A stretch of DNA of 64,000 bases from Acinetobacter sp. NCu2D-2 (GCF_001647675.1 NZ_CP015595.1:245965-309964), one strand, 5' to 3'. Shown: positions 26,916 through 37,347, numbered from the stretch's first letter. Translations and numbers: made by a program. The notes: a model not told the origin generated them from the letters alone.

Positions 26916-27641
26916 ATGAATAGTGCAGTTGCAGAACAATTAAATGCTGTTGAATTAAAAAATCACTATGACTTAAGCATCGATACGATCCGTGAACTTA
27001 ATCAAGCCTTACACGATGCTAAAGTTATTGCAGAAATCAAAGAATGGACGGTGAGCAATCCTGCTGGTCAACACAATATTGCAGTAGGTATTAAAGCGCC
27101 AGTAAAAGTCACTATTGATGGTCATGCTGGCTATTACTGTGCCGGAATGAATCAGGAAGCTGACATTATTGTAAATGGCAATGTTGGTGTGGGCTGTGCA
27201 GAAAATATGATGTCCGGTTCGGTACACGTTAAAGGAAATGCATCACAAGCAGCAGGTGCTACAGCACATGGTGGTTTGCTGGTCATTGACGGTGATGCAG
27301 GTGCACGTTGCGGTATTTCTATGAAAGGTGTCGATATTGTTGTAGGTGGCAACATTGGCCATATGAGCTGTTTTATGGGACAAGCAGGCCGTTTAGTGGT
27401 TTGTGGTGATGCTGGTGATGCACTAGGTGACTCACTTTACGAAACCCGTATCTATGTGAAGGGAACAGTTAAATCACTGGGTTCTGACTGCATTGAAAAA
27501 GAAATGCGTCAGGAGCACCTTGATGAACTGGCAGAGCTATTAGCAAAGGCTGGATTTGATGAAGATCCAAAATCATTTAAACGCTACGGTTCAGCGCGTC
27601 AGCTGTATAACTTTAAAGTCGATAACGCATCTGCATACTAA
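26916..27641 (+). CDS. mgsB: N-methylglutamate synthase subunit B (GXGXG domain)
   Basis: A 241-aa right-handed beta-helix protein like the C-terminal GXGXG domain of glutamate synthase large subunit (repeats GNVGVGCAENMMSGSVHVKG, GDAGARCGISMKGVDIVVGG, GNIGHMSCFMGQAGRLVVCG). It is a structural scaffold coupling the other two subunits. GGAG spacing favours the start at 26916 over 26910. Confidence 0.9.
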   Translation: MNSAVAEQLNAVELKNHYDLSIDTIRELNQALHDAKVIAEIKEWTVSNPAGQHNIAVGIKAPVKVTIDGHAGYYCAGMNQEADIIVNGNVGVGCAENMMSGSVHVKGNASQAAGATAHGGLLVIDGDAGARCGISMKGVDIVVGGNIGHMSCFMGQAGRLVVCGDAGDALGDSLYETRIYVKGTVKSLGSDCIEKEMRQEHLDELAELLAKAGFDEDPKSFKRYGSARQLYNFKVDNASAY

Positions 27642-27669
27642 TTGATAACGTAATACGGAGAATAAGATC

Positions 27670-29004
27670 ATGACTCAAACTTACCAAGAATACGAACCAG
27701 TGTTACGTGAATCTGCAACATTCGATCGTTTAGCGATTCAGGAAATTCAACGTGCAGCTGCAACGGGTATTTATGATATCCGCGGTGGCGGTACTAAACG
27801 TAAAGTCCCTCATTTTGATGACTTACTGTTATTAGGTGCAAGCATGTCACGTTATCCATTAGAGGGATATCGTGAAAAATGTGGTACGGATGTGGTACTC
27901 GGTACACGTTTTGCCAAAAAACCTATTCATCTAAAAATTCCTGTCACCATTGCCGGCATGAGCTTTGGTGCTCTCTCTGCCAATGCTAAAGAATCTTTAG
28001 GCCGTGGCGCATCAATGGTGGGTACATCAACCACTACTGGTGATGGTGGTATGACACCTGAAGAGCGTGGTCATTCAGAAACTTTAGTGTATCAATACCT
28101 GCCATCACGTTATGGTATGAATCCAGATGATTTGCGCAAAGCCGATGCAATTGAAATTGTATTAGGTCAAGGTGCAAAACCGGGAGGTGGCGGTATGCTA
28201 CTTGGCATGAAAGTCACTGAACGTGTAGCTGGTATGCGTACTTTACCGGTTGGTGTGGATCAACGCAGTGCTTGTCGTCATCCTGACTGGACAGGTCCAG
28301 ATGATCTTGCAATCAAGATTGCGGAAATCCGTGAAATCACAGATTGGGAAAAACCAATTTATGTAAAAATTGGTGCAAGCCGTCCGTACTATGACGTGAA
28401 GCTAGCTGTAAAAGCGGGTGCTGATGTAATCGTACTTGATGGTATGCAAGGTGGTACAGCAGCAACACAAGAAGTCTTTATTGAGCATGTAGGTATCCCA
28501 ATTCTTCCTGCCATTCCGCAAGCGATTCAAGCGCTGCAAGAAATGGGTATGCACCGTAAAGTTCAACTGATCGTATCAGGTGGTATTCGTACGGGTGCAG
28601 ATGTGGCTAAAGCAATGGCTTTGGGCGCAGACGCCGTAGCAATTGGTACTGCAGCTTTGATTGCATTAGGTGATAACCATCCACGTTTGGATAAAGAATT
28701 GAAAGAAATCGGTTCAGCAGCAGGTTACTACGATGATTGGCAAAATGGCCGTGACCCTGCAGGTATTACGACTCAAGATCCTGAGCTTTCTAAGCGTTTG
28801 GATCCAGTTGAAGGTGGACGTCATTTAGCAAACTACCTGCGTGTATTAGTATTAGAAGCGCAAACGATGGCTCGAGCATGTGGTAAATCACACTTACACA
28901 ATCTCGATCCTGAAGATTTAGTTGCACTGAATGTTGAAGCTGCAGCTATGGCACGTGTACCACTTGCAGGAACGAACTGGATTCCAGGACAAGTTCAGTA
29001 TTAA
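27670..29004 (+). CDS. mgsC: N-methylglutamate synthase subunit C (FMN glutamate synthase domain)
   Basis: A 444-aa protein equivalent to the central FMN-binding synthase domain of GltB. The barrel has KIGASRPYYDVKLAVKAGA, VIVLDGMQGGTAATQEV and LIVSGGIRTGADVAKAMALG. It carries out reductive transfer of methylamine onto 2-oxoglutarate to give N-methylglutamate. It ends the gmaS-mgsABC operon, followed by a long hairpin. Confidence 0.92.
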   Translation: MTQTYQEYEPVLRESATFDRLAIQEIQRAAATGIYDIRGGGTKRKVPHFDDLLLLGASMSRYPLEGYREKCGTDVVLGTRFAKKPIHLKIPVTIAGMSFGALSANAKESLGRGASMVGTSTTTGDGGMTPEERGHSETLVYQYLPSRYGMNPDDLRKADAIEIVLGQGAKPGGGGMLLGMKVTERVAGMRTLPVGVDQRSACRHPDWTGPDDLAIKIAEIREITDWEKPIYVKIGASRPYYDVKLAVKAGADVIVLDGMQGGTAATQEVFIEHVGIPILPAIPQAIQALQEMGMHRKVQLIVSGGIRTGADVAKAMALGADAVAIGTAALIALGDNHPRLDKELKEIGSAAGYYDDWQNGRDPAGITTQDPELSKRLDPVEGGRHLANYLRVLVLEAQTMARACGKSHLHNLDPEDLVALNVEAAAMARVPLAGTNWIPGQVQY

Positions 29005-29028
29005 TTTTATAAAATACTATTTATATGG

Positions 29029-29058
29029 AAAAAAGAGGATTTTTAAATCCTCTTTTTT
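29029..29058. terminator. Terminator of gmaS-mgsABC
   Basis: AAAAAAGAGGATTT/AAATCCTCTTTTTT, a perfect 14-bp stem with a 2-base loop. The following AT-rich stretch up to the sigma-54 site holds no gene. Confidence 0.92.
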
Positions 29059-29253
29059 TATTTAAATAATTTAATTTGAAGGTTTTATTATACTTCGCAC
29101 CAAAATAATGAGAATAAAGTTAATATTGGTGCATGAAAATTCATGATAATAGTTACATAAATAAACAATGTAAAAATATTCTACAATATAAATAAAAATA
29201 TTAAAAAACAAATTGTTAAGTAATAAAAATAATTGAATAATAAATTAAATAAA

Positions 29254-29270
29254 TTGGCATATAGATTGCA
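29254..29270 (+). promoter_or_regulatory. Sigma-54 promoter of the urea operon
   Basis: TTGGCATATAGATTGCA: near-consensus -24/-12 with the ten-base GG-GC spacing, 46 bp before urtA. Confidence 0.8.
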
Positions 29271-29316
29271 TTAACAGGTGTGAAACGAATTAATACTTTT
29301 TTATAGGTTCATATCC

Positions 29317-30573
29317 ATGCTTTTTGACCAAGTTAAAAATTCAAGTTTTATTGAGTATCAGCGCTCTTATATGAAAGCAGTACTACTTGCCGGACTTAGT
29401 GTTGCATCAGTAACTACTTTTGCTGCAGGGCCAGCAACGAGTGCTGTAAATACGACAAAACTTGCGGTGACAGATCAATATGTCAATGTCGGTATTTTAC
29501 ACTCATTATCAGGCACAATGGCTATTAGCGAAACAGGTCCTGCACAAGCGGAACGTTTAGCAATTGAGCAGATCAATAAACAAGGCGGTGTCTTAGGTCG
29601 TCAAATCAAAATTATCCAGGAAGATGGTTCATCGGACTGGCCTATCTTTGCTGAAAAAACAAAAAAACTCCTAGAAAAAGATCGTGTTGCTGCAATTTTT
29701 GGTGGATATACGTCTGCTTCAAGAAAGGCGATGCTACCTATTTTAGAACAACGTAATGGTTTACTTTATTACCCAACTTTCTATGAAGGTTTAGAGCAAT
29801 CAAAAAATGTAATTTATACAGGGCAAGAAGCAACACAGCAAGTAATTGAAGCGCTTAATTGGCTAGCTAAAGAAAAGAAGGCTAAGACATTCTATCTAGT
29901 AGGTTCGGACTATATTTGGCCACGTACTACAATGAAAATTGCACGTACGCATATTGAAAAAGTACTAAAAGGTAAAGTGGTTGGTGAAGAATATTATTCA
30001 CTAGGAAGTACTCAGTTTGGTTCTTTAACTAACAAAATTAAGCTCAAAAAACCGGATGCGATTATCGCTGGTATTGTTGGTGGCTCAAATGTGTCATTTT
30101 ACAAACAGTTAAAAGCAAGCGGGTTAGACTCTAAACGCCAATTACTACTTACTTTCTCTGTAACAGAGGATGAAGTACTAGGTATTGGTGGAGAAAATAT
30201 TGCAGGGCATTATAGCTCTTTTAAATATTTCCAAAGCCTTAATAACCCAAACAATGCCGCATTTGTAAAAGCATTCAAAACTAAATATGGAGCTAAAGCT
30301 GTAGTTGGTGATGTAACACAAGCTGCATATTTAGGACCATGGCTATGGAAAGCTGCGGTTGAAAAGGCTAAAAGCTTTGATGTAGCAAAAGTCACAGCAG
30401 CTTCAAAAGGTCTGGAGCTTAAAAATGCACCTGAAGGTTATGTAAAAGTTCATAATAACCAGCATTTATGGAGCTATTCGAAAATTGGTCAGGTACAACC
30501 AAATGGCCAATTTAAAGTGGTTTATACCTCACCAAAATTGATTGCGCCAAATCCATTCCCGAAAGGTTATTAA
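29317..30573 (+). CDS. urtA: Urea ABC transporter substrate-binding protein UrtA
   Basis: A 418-aa periplasmic type-I binding protein. The signal sequence is a basic N-terminus plus MKAVLLAGLSVASVTTFAAG; an internal Met at 29371 could also start it. VGILHSLSGTMAISE and IFGGYTSASRKAMLPI are typical of UrtA. The permease and ATPase genes (urtBCDE) that normally follow are absent here. The next gene, ureE, is 20 bp away, so binding protein and urease share an operon. Confidence 0.88.
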   Translation: MLFDQVKNSSFIEYQRSYMKAVLLAGLSVASVTTFAAGPATSAVNTTKLAVTDQYVNVGILHSLSGTMAISETGPAQAERLAIEQINKQGGVLGRQIKIIQEDGSSDWPIFAEKTKKLLEKDRVAAIFGGYTSASRKAMLPILEQRNGLLYYPTFYEGLEQSKNVIYTGQEATQQVIEALNWLAKEKKAKTFYLVGSDYIWPRTTMKIARTHIEKVLKGKVVGEEYYSLGSTQFGSLTNKIKLKKPDAIIAGIVGGSNVSFYKQLKASGLDSKRQLLLTFSVTEDEVLGIGGENIAGHYSSFKYFQSLNNPNNAAFVKAFKTKYGAKAVVGDVTQAAYLGPWLWKAAVEKAKSFDVAKVTAASKGLELKNAPEGYVKVHNNQHLWSYSKIGQVQPNGQFKVVYTSPKLIAPNPFPKGY

Positions 30574-30593
30574 TGGAAAGGAAATAAAATCAC

Positions 30594-31046
30594 ATGATGA
30601 TTGTCAATCAAATTTTAGGCTTAATCACTGATCATGACATCTCACATCAACTTCATGATGTTTCACATCATGGAGTCGCTGAAAAAATTGTTCTCAGTAG
30701 TGAAGATATTAGTCGTCATCGACTTAAAGTAAAAACAAACCGTGGTCGTGATGTTGCGATTCAGTTACCGCGACATCAACATTTGCAAAATGGATCTGTA
30801 CTTCATTTAGCATCTGATCATGCGATTTGGGTAGAAGTCGATGAGCCTAAATTTTTATCGTTAAAACCTAAATCTATTGATGCAGCACTTGAGCTTGGAT
30901 ACTTTGCAGGGAACATGCATTGGCCAATTCGCTTTAAAGCAGATGTACTTCAAATACAAATGCAAAGTCACGAGGCATATTATTTGGAGCGTTTGGCACA
31001 TTTTATTGAAAGTCAGACCATTGAGGTATTAGATGCCGCTTCGTGA
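30594..31046 (+). CDS. ureE: Urease accessory protein UreE (nickel chaperone)
   Basis: A 150-aa UreE: N-terminal domain with DISRHRLKVKTNRGRDVAIQLPR and C-terminal metal-binding domain with AALELGYFAGNMHWPIRF. Unlike many UreE proteins it has no terminal poly-His tail and ends LDAAS. It delivers nickel to UreC. It overlaps ureF by 14 bp. Confidence 0.9.
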   Translation: MMIVNQILGLITDHDISHQLHDVSHHGVAEKIVLSSEDISRHRLKVKTNRGRDVAIQLPRHQHLQNGSVLHLASDHAIWVEVDEPKFLSLKPKSIDAALELGYFAGNMHWPIRFKADVLQIQMQSHEAYYLERLAHFIESQTIEVLDAAS

Positions 31047-31755
31047 TCAACTTTTGATGTTGCAACATAGTGATAGTTTTTTCCCCAGTGGTGCCAGTAG
31101 TTGGTCATGGGGACTTGAAACATTAGCAGCGGATTTTCAAGAACAGTTTAAACAAAGAAATAGACGGCATTTACAGCAAGTAGAAAAACGATCCAACAAC
31201 TGCCAAATGATTGAGGATTTTGTTGTAAGCCAAATTAAACAACGTTGGTATGTTTTTGATGCAATCTTTATTGCTGAATCATGGCAGTGTGCGGATGACG
31301 TCAAGCAACTTCTTCAACTGGATGATAACTTGCATCGCCATACTTTGGTAAATGAAGCGCGTCAGGGGTCTCTCAAACTCGGTCAGACATTGTTGAAAAT
31401 TTATACAGATTTACCTGTGGCGTCTCAATTTTTTAATCATATCCAAGCTGGGCGGGGCTACGGACATCAAGCCGTGGTTCAAGGTGCTATTTTTAAAGCA
31501 CTAGGTATGTCTTTAGAAAATACCTTATTAAGTTCAGGTCATGGATTAATAACAAATATGGTGAGTGCTGCAATTCGATTGGGTCTAATCGGCTATCTAG
31601 AAGGTCAACACGTCATTCATCACAGTCATCAGATCCTTGCAAATCTTATAGAGCAGCAGATACCTACTCTACAACACCTTTCTACATTTAACCCGATGGC
31701 TGAAATTGCAATGATGCGTCATGAGCATCAGCAAAGTCGTCTTTTTTCAAATTAG
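31033..31755 (+). CDS. ureF: Urease accessory protein UreF
   Basis: A 240-aa all-helical protein with the characteristic N-terminal LQHSDSFFPSGASSWSWGLE and central HTLVNEARQGSLKLGQ. UreF forms the UreD-UreF-UreG activation complex and gates GTP hydrolysis by UreG. Start inside the ureE 3' end, preceded by GAGG. Confidence 0.9.
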   Translation: MPLRDQLLMLQHSDSFFPSGASSWSWGLETLAADFQEQFKQRNRRHLQQVEKRSNNCQMIEDFVVSQIKQRWYVFDAIFIAESWQCADDVKQLLQLDDNLHRHTLVNEARQGSLKLGQTLLKIYTDLPVASQFFNHIQAGRGYGHQAVVQGAIFKALGMSLENTLLSSGHGLITNMVSAAIRLGLIGYLEGQHVIHHSHQILANLIEQQIPTLQHLSTFNPMAEIAMMRHEHQQSRLFSN

Positions 31756-31769
31756 GATCGTAAGATTTT

Positions 31770-32468
31770 ATGTTTTTAACCCCGACTGAACTCGAAAGAT
31801 TAACGATTTATACAGCAGCTGAATTAGCACGAAAAAGACAAAAAAAAGGTCTGAAACTAAACTATCCAGAAGCTTGTGCCATCATTACAGATGAAATTTT
31901 GGAAGGCGCACGTGAAGGTAAAAGTGTCTCTGAACTTATTCAATTTGGTGCCACAATCTTATCAACTGATGATGTACTTGACGGTGTTGAAGAGTTATTA
32001 ACGATTATTCAGGTCGAAGGCTCTTTCCCTGATGGAACAAAACTTGTTACGGTTCATGATCCGATCCGTCCAGGTCTTGAAATAAAACCTCCTCGTCTAC
32101 AATCCTTAGGTGAAATTATCACACCTGATGGCTTGATTGAACTGAATCCAAATAAACCTAAAGTGACTTTGGTAGCGACAAATACAGGTGATCGTCCAAT
32201 TCAAGTAGGCAGTCATTATCACTTCTTCGAAGCGAACAAAGCTTTAGATTTTGATCGTAAATCTGCTTTTGGTATGCATTTAAATATTTCTGCAGGAACG
32301 GCTGTACGTTTTGAACCAGGCGAAAGTAAAGAAGTTGAACTTGTGCAATTCGGTGGTACAGGTGAATTGTTTGGATTTGCCGGGCTCACCAATGGCTGTA
32401 TTTTTGATGAAGAGTGTAAGGCAAAAGCTTTCGACCAGGCAAAACAGCAAGGTTTTAAAGGAATATAA
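31770..32468 (+). CDS. ureA: Fused urease gamma/beta subunit
   Basis: A single 232-aa chain combining UreA (residues 1-about 100, [20 protein letters not shown], ending [15 protein letters not shown]) and UreB (about 130-232, [37 protein letters not shown]). The fusion is the Helicobacter-style arrangement, whereas familiar Acinetobacter ureases have separate ureA and ureB. Three bases separate it from ureC. Confidence 0.92.
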   Translation: MFLTPTELERLTIYTAAELARKRQKKGLKLNYPEACAIITDEILEGAREGKSVSELIQFGATILSTDDVLDGVEELLTIIQVEGSFPDGTKLVTVHDPIRPGLEIKPPRLQSLGEIITPDGLIELNPNKPKVTLVATNTGDRPIQVGSHYHFFEANKALDFDRKSAFGMHLNISAGTAVRFEPGESKEVELVQFGGTGELFGFAGLTNGCIFDEECKAKAFDQAKQQGFKGI

Positions 32469-32471
32469 AGT

Positions 32472-34181
32472 ATGAAAATTACACGCCAAGAATATGCTGC
32501 GATGTTTGGACCAACAGAAGGAGATGCGATCCGACTGGGGGATACGCAGCTCTACGCAGAAATCGAACATGATTACATTACACCAGGCGATGAATGTTTA
32601 CACGGTGGTGGTAAAACACTACGTGATGGTATGGGATTAATGTCTGGCTATAAAAGTGAAGATGGCGCATTAGATATGCTGCTCTCTAATGCCACAATTA
32701 TTGATCCTGTTTTAGGTGTCGTAAAAGGCGATATTGGTATTAAAGAAGGAAAAATCGTTGCGATCGGTAAAGCAGGTAACCCGCAAACCATGGATGGAGT
32801 ACATCCTGATTTAATTTGTGGGGTCGCGACAACAGTTAAAGATGCTGAAGGAATGATCGTTACGCCTGGGGGGATTGATGTCCATGTCCATTTTGATTCA
32901 GCACAATTGTGTGAACATGCATTATCTTCTGGATTAACCACATTAATCGGGGGGTCACTCGGTCCTATCACTGTCGGGATTGACTGTGGCGGTGAGTGGA
33001 ATGTGGGTAAAATGCTACAAGCATCAGAGCAATGGCCAATCAATTTCGGTTTCTTAGGTAGGGGTAACTCAAGCAAACCAGAATCTATGATCGGTCAACT
33101 TAAAGGTGGATGCCTTGGTTTAAAAATCCATGAAGACTGGGGTGCTACTCCAGCGGTTATTGATACCTGTCTAAGTGTGGCAGATCAATATGATTTTCAG
33201 GTGCAATTGCATACAGACACGCTGAATGAATCTGGTTTTTTGGAAGATACCCTAGCGGCGATCAAGGATCGCACGATTCACATGTACCATACTGAAGGTG
33301 CAGGTGGTGGTCATGCACCTGATATTATTAGTGTAACAGGTAAAAATAACTGTTTACCCTCATCAACCAATCCAACAAATCCGTATACAGTAAACACCTT
33401 TGATGAACACCTCGATATGATTATGGTGTGTCATCATTTAAGTTCTAAAATTCCAGAAGATGTGGCTTTTGCAGAATCCCGTATTCGGCCGCAATCTATC
33501 GCAGCTGAAGATATTTTACATGATATGGGTGCCATTTCTATGCTCGGCTCAGATAGCCAAGGCATGGGGCGAATTAATGAAGTGATCAGCCGTACATGGC
33601 AATTGGCTTCTAAGATGAAGCAGCAACGTGGACGTTTAAAAGAAGAAACTACAGCCTTAGGCGATAATGAACGTATTAAGCGTTATATTGCGAAATATAC
33701 GATCAATGCAGCAAAAGTATTCGGTATTGATCATTATATTGGCTCACTAGAGCCAGGAAAAATTGCCGATTTAGTCATGTGGAATCCGAAATTTTTTGGG
33801 ATCAAACCTGAAGTTGTGATTAAAGGTGGTTTTATTGTCTATGGTGTCATGGGAGATTCGGCTGCCTCTTTATATACTTGTGAACCATTAATAATGCGCC
33901 CACAATGGGGTGCTTTTGGTAATGCAAAACAATCTCTTTCAGTTAATTTTGTAAATCAGCTCGCGATTGAAAATAATACAGTAGAAAAATTAGGGCTTTC
34001 TAAACCTATGTTGGCTGCATATGGCACAAGAGATTTAAAGAAAGAAGACATGTTACATAACAGTGCTTTGCCTAATATTCGTGTCGATCCACAAACATTC
34101 AATGTCTATGTTGATGATGAACTTTTGAATTGTGAACCTGCGACGGAAGTTCCTTTATCGCGCTTGTACATGTTGCGCTAA
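32472..34181 (+). CDS. ureC: Urease catalytic alpha subunit
   Basis: A 569-aa UreC with all nickel and catalytic residues by alignment to the Klebsiella enzyme: His138/His140 (VHVHF), carbamylated Lys218 (LKIHEDWGA), His220, His247, His273, Cys320 (MVCHHL) and Asp361 (GSDSQGMGR). The loop after His140, normally a GGGTGPAxGTxATTCTPG-like stretch, reads [18 protein letters not shown] and is about 3 residues shorter. The C-terminal half ([16 protein letters not shown]) resembles Helicobacter UreB. The reaction is urea hydrolysis to ammonia and carbamate; the unusual loop leaves substrate preference open. Confidence 0.92.
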   Translation: MKITRQEYAAMFGPTEGDAIRLGDTQLYAEIEHDYITPGDECLHGGGKTLRDGMGLMSGYKSEDGALDMLLSNATIIDPVLGVVKGDIGIKEGKIVAIGKAGNPQTMDGVHPDLICGVATTVKDAEGMIVTPGGIDVHVHFDSAQLCEHALSSGLTTLIGGSLGPITVGIDCGGEWNVGKMLQASEQWPINFGFLGRGNSSKPESMIGQLKGGCLGLKIHEDWGATPAVIDTCLSVADQYDFQVQLHTDTLNESGFLEDTLAAIKDRTIHMYHTEGAGGGHAPDIISVTGKNNCLPSSTNPTNPYTVNTFDEHLDMIMVCHHLSSKIPEDVAFAESRIRPQSIAAEDILHDMGAISMLGSDSQGMGRINEVISRTWQLASKMKQQRGRLKEETTALGDNERIKRYIAKYTINAAKVFGIDHYIGSLEPGKIADLVMWNPKFFGIKPEVVIKGGFIVYGVMGDSAASLYTCEPLIMRPQWGAFGNAKQSLSVNFVNQLAIENNTVEKLGLSKPMLAAYGTRDLKKEDMLHNSALPNIRVDPQTFNVYVDDELLNCEPATEVPLSRLYMLR

Positions 34182-34203
34182 ATTAAAATAGAGGAAGATG
34201 AAA

Positions 34204-34839
34204 ATGAATCAATATGAAATTGGTGCAGCACGTGTCGGTATTGGTGGGCCAGTTGGAAGTGGTAAAACACGCTTGCTGGAACAATTAATCCCAAGATTAA
34301 TGCAAAGGGAAATTAATTTTGCAGTTATTACCAACGATTTAGCGACTAAAGAAGATGCCGAACGCGTGCAGAAAAGTGGCTTGATTGATCCAAAACGTGT
34401 TCGTGCGGTAGAAACCGGGGCATGTCCCCATACGGCAATTCGCGAAGATCCTACTTTAAATATCCAAACTGCAGATGAGTTAGAGCGTGAATTTCCTGGT
34501 CTAGAATTAATTCTGATCGAATCTGGCGGGGACAACCTAGCTTCGACTTTTTCTCTTGATTTAGTAGATTATTGGTTGTTTGTTATTGATGTGGCCGGTG
34601 GAGATGATATTCCTCGTAAACGTGGGCCAGGCGTTCTCAATTGTGATCTGCTCATTATCAATAAATATGATTTAGCACCTTACGTAGGTGTCGATTTAGA
34701 ACAGATGAAGAATGATGCACTTAAGGCTCGTCAAGGAAAACCATTTTTGTTGACTAATTGTGCGAATGGAGATGGCGTTGATGCTGTAATTGATTTAATT
34801 ACTGAATCAGTCTTGTTCAAACGTGAAGAGGTGATATGA
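34204..34839 (+). CDS. ureG: Urease accessory GTPase UreG
   Basis: A 211-aa SIMIBI GTPase with P-loop [13 protein letters not shown], metal-binding CPH in [11 protein letters not shown] and [13 protein letters not shown]. It couples GTP hydrolysis to nickel insertion. GAGGAAG at 34191-34197 favours the ATG at 34204 over 34198. The stop overlaps the ureD start (ATGA). Confidence 0.94.
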   Translation: MNQYEIGAARVGIGGPVGSGKTRLLEQLIPRLMQREINFAVITNDLATKEDAERVQKSGLIDPKRVRAVETGACPHTAIREDPTLNIQTADELEREFPGLELILIESGGDNLASTFSLDLVDYWLFVIDVAGGDDIPRKRGPGVLNCDLLIINKYDLAPYVGVDLEQMKNDALKARQGKPFLLTNCANGDGVDAVIDLITESVLFKREEVI

Positions 34840-35696
34840 ATCAAGCCATTTCTCAATTGAAGAAGGAAAAAGTAATGAGTGTTGAGCAAATGCATTTAGT
34901 ATTTGCTCAGCGTGGTCATACTAATTCTTTTATTGAATCACAGCAGGTTACTTATCCGTATCATGTTGGACGATGTTTATATTTTCCCGATGATCCAAAG
35001 AAATTATGTAATGTTTACATTCAGTCATGTTCAGGTGGGATGTTTGACTCTGATCGTTGGCAAAGCACAGTCATTGTAAAAGAGTCGGCTAAGGTTCATT
35101 TGAGTACTTCGGCATCTAATATTATTCATCGTTGTGAATTTGATTATGCACAGCAAACGCAATACTTTGAGGTGAAAGAAGGAGCATATTTAGAATTTAT
35201 TCCCATGAGTAATATTCTATTTCCTCAATCAAAATTTCACAGCAGAATAGACGTCAGTATAGAAGACAATGCAACGGTGTGTTTCTTTGATAGTTTTCAG
35301 GCGTCTATTCTAAAAGACGATGATCGTCCTTTTGACGAAATGTATAGCAAGCTGAATTTTATTCAAAAAAATAAAACTGGACTGAAAGAACGCTTTGCTA
35401 TTGATGCGGATATGCTCGCACAAAACCAATGGGGATTTAATGCCGACTATAAATGTTTTGGCAGTTTTTATATGATTGGAGCAATTAAAGACCCTCAGCT
35501 ATTTGTACAAAAGATTCGTGAAATTGAATGTCATTCAGAGTTTTATTTAGGAATCAATCATCTAGAAGATAGTCAAGCAATTATTATTCGCTTAATTGCA
35601 AAAAATGCAGTTGAGTTTCATAAAATGAAGTTCAGAATCTTGAACCAATGGCGCCAACATCAATTTGGCATTGCTATACAAAGACTGCGTAAATAG
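34836..35696 (+). CDS. ureD: Urease accessory protein UreD/UreH
   Basis: A 286-aa UreD-family protein (LHVFAQRG-like opening [53 protein letters not shown]). It binds apo-urease and recruits UreF-UreG. Placing ureD last rather than first is shared with Helicobacter ureH. Start 34836 has GAGGTG just upstream; an internal Met15 is a weaker alternative. Confidence 0.88.
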   Translation: MNQAISQLKKEKVMSVEQMHLVFAQRGHTNSFIESQQVTYPYHVGRCLYFPDDPKKLCNVYIQSCSGGMFDSDRWQSTVIVKESAKVHLSTSASNIIHRCEFDYAQQTQYFEVKEGAYLEFIPMSNILFPQSKFHSRIDVSIEDNATVCFFDSFQASILKDDDRPFDEMYSKLNFIQKNKTGLKERFAIDADMLAQNQWGFNADYKCFGSFYMIGAIKDPQLFVQKIREIECHSEFYLGINHLEDSQAIIIRLIAKNAVEFHKMKFRILNQWRQHQFGIAIQRLRK

Positions 35697-35704
35697 CGCT
35701 GATC

Positions 35705-35742
35705 AATATAAAAACCCCAATACGATTTGGGGTTTTTATATT
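35705..35742. terminator. Shared terminator of ureD and nasS
   Basis: AATATAAAAACCCCAA/TTGGGGTTTTTATATT, a perfect 16-bp stem with a 6-base loop between convergent genes. Confidence 0.93.
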
Positions 35743-35764
35743 TTGAATATGATCTAGGCCTACA

Positions 35765-36757
35765 CTAGATACCGACTAAGGTACATTGTTCTGCAATATG
35801 ATATTTATCCTGTTCAGAAATTTTTAAATTGTCCCATTTCTGCATTTGTTCAATCATCCATACAAAGTCTTCAGATTTAGGCACTGCATCATTTATAATA
35901 AATTCGCGCAGAATGAATTGAATTTTGTTATAAGCAACAATGTGCTGTTGTGGGCTACAATCGAATTGAATAATTTTATAAGCCCTTAACATATCCCAAA
36001 CTTCAGATAGATCCTCTAAACGTTTGAGATCTTCCTGCGCACGCCGAATTGCTTGTACGATTGATTTAAGTGTATTTGGATATTGCTCGGCCCATTCTTG
36101 TGTAACTGCCAGCACCTTGTCACAAACGGCAGGAATGATTTTAGAACTTTCAGCAACGATATAACTATGACCTTCAATTTGTGCTTGAAGGTTCCAAGGT
36201 TCTCCAACACAAAAACCATCAAAGACCTGCTGTGCTAAACCCTTAACCATTAATGGTGGTGGAGATGTTTGCATAGGAATATGATGTGCTAAGGTAGAAT
36301 TACTCAATGCTATCCATTCTTTCAAACAAAAATGATGGATCGAATATTTATAAACATAAGCAAATTTCACTAAATTTTTTTCGATCATCGCTTGTGTTAA
36401 TTTGAAAGAAGTACTTTTTTCATCATCTTCAACTGTAATGCCAAATTGGTGGCACATATCTTGTCTTAAGCTGATAAATGCCTGATTAATGCTTAAGACT
36501 AAAGGTGTTTGTAACTGAATTTTTAACTGATCTTGTCCAAGTGCTGCTGCAGGAAGCATCGTGGATAGGCAATGAGCACTGTCCAAAAAACCATAGGCAA
36601 GTCGATCACGTAAACTCGCCCATGAGGATTCTTGAAATAAATTTACCTTTAATCCTTCGTCACTGAAGTAACCTTGTTGCTCTGCCCATAAAATTGCAAC
36701 ACAATCCAATAAAGGAATATAGCCAATATTAATTTCTTGTTTCTCTAAGGCTGACAT
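35765..36757 (-). CDS. nasS: Nitrate/nitrite sensor protein NasS
   Basis: A 330-aa NrtA/CmpA-like binding protein without a signal peptide (starts MSALEKQEINIGYIPLLDCV), so cytoplasmic. DGFCVGEPWNLQAQIEG is typical of nitrate-binding members. NasS holds NasT inactive until nitrate or nitrite binds. It is downstream of nasT by 11 bp. The nitrate reductase gene is not in the window. Confidence 0.9.
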   Translation of the reverse strand: MSALEKQEINIGYIPLLDCVAILWAEQQGYFSDEGLKVNLFQESSWASLRDRLAYGFLDSAHCLSTMLPAAALGQDQLKIQLQTPLVLSINQAFISLRQDMCHQFGITVEDDEKSTSFKLTQAMIEKNLVKFAYVYKYSIHHFCLKEWIALSNSTLAHHIPMQTSPPPLMVKGLAQQVFDGFCVGEPWNLQAQIEGHSYIVAESSKIIPAVCDKVLAVTQEWAEQYPNTLKSIVQAIRRAQEDLKRLEDLSEVWDMLRAYKIIQFDCSPQQHIVAYNKIQFILREFIINDAVPKSEDFVWMIEQMQKWDNLKISEQDKYHIAEQCTLVGI

Positions 36758-36768
36758 ATATATTCTCC

Positions 36769-37347
36769 TTATTGGCCTGAAAGTAGTTTTTGAGCTTCGA
36801 GTAAACGTCTTGCCATATCACCTAAAGTCACACGATGGCTCATAGAATTTTTTCTTAATAATGCAAAAGCTTGCTCTTCAGAAAGTCCATGTAATTGAAT
36901 TAATAATGCTTTAGCACGATCAATATCTTTGCGATCGGCGAGTTTATCTTGAGTTTCTTTTAAATCATCAAGTAGCTTTTTATGTTTACGGAATTGTTCG
37001 ATTGAGATTTCCATAATGTGATCGAGCTTACTAGGGTCAATGCCATCTACGATATAAGCAGTCACCCCCGCATCTATGGCACTCTTGATAGTTTCTTTAT
37101 GAGCATTTTTAGTAAACAGTACAGTCGGGAGTTCATATTGGCTGACACAGCTTTCAATAATGTCACGTTGAGGATGATCCATATTGAGTAAAATAATATC
37201 AGCGTTAAGATTTTTAACTTTAACCATGTCCAAGGTATCCACGATTAAACAAGCACTGACATGGAAGTTGTGTTTGAGCAAAGAGGCATGAATAAATTGA
37301 GCACGTTCAAGATCGTCATCAATTAAAGCAATTCGTAATTTAGACAT
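36769..37347 (-). CDS. nasT: ANTAR antitermination regulator NasT
   Basis: A 192-aa regulator: receiver-like domain (LRIALIDDDLERAQFI) and C-terminal ANTAR RNA-binding domain (LADRKDIDRAKALLIQLHGLSEEQAFALLRKNSM). The family alignment supports the ATG at 37347; a longer frame to 37422 adds an unlikely hydrophobic extension. NasT binds paired hexaloop hairpins in leader RNAs and prevents termination. Candidate targets lie in the leaders of nirB and of the transporter at 43925. Confidence 0.92.
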   Translation of the reverse strand: MSKLRIALIDDDLERAQFIHASLLKHNFHVSACLIVDTLDMVKVKNLNADIILLNMDHPQRDIIESCVSQYELPTVLFTKNAHKETIKSAIDAGVTAYIVDGIDPSKLDHIMEISIEQFRKHKKLLDDLKETQDKLADRKDIDRAKALLIQLHGLSEEQAFALLRKNSMSHRVTLGDMARRLLEAQKLLSGQ

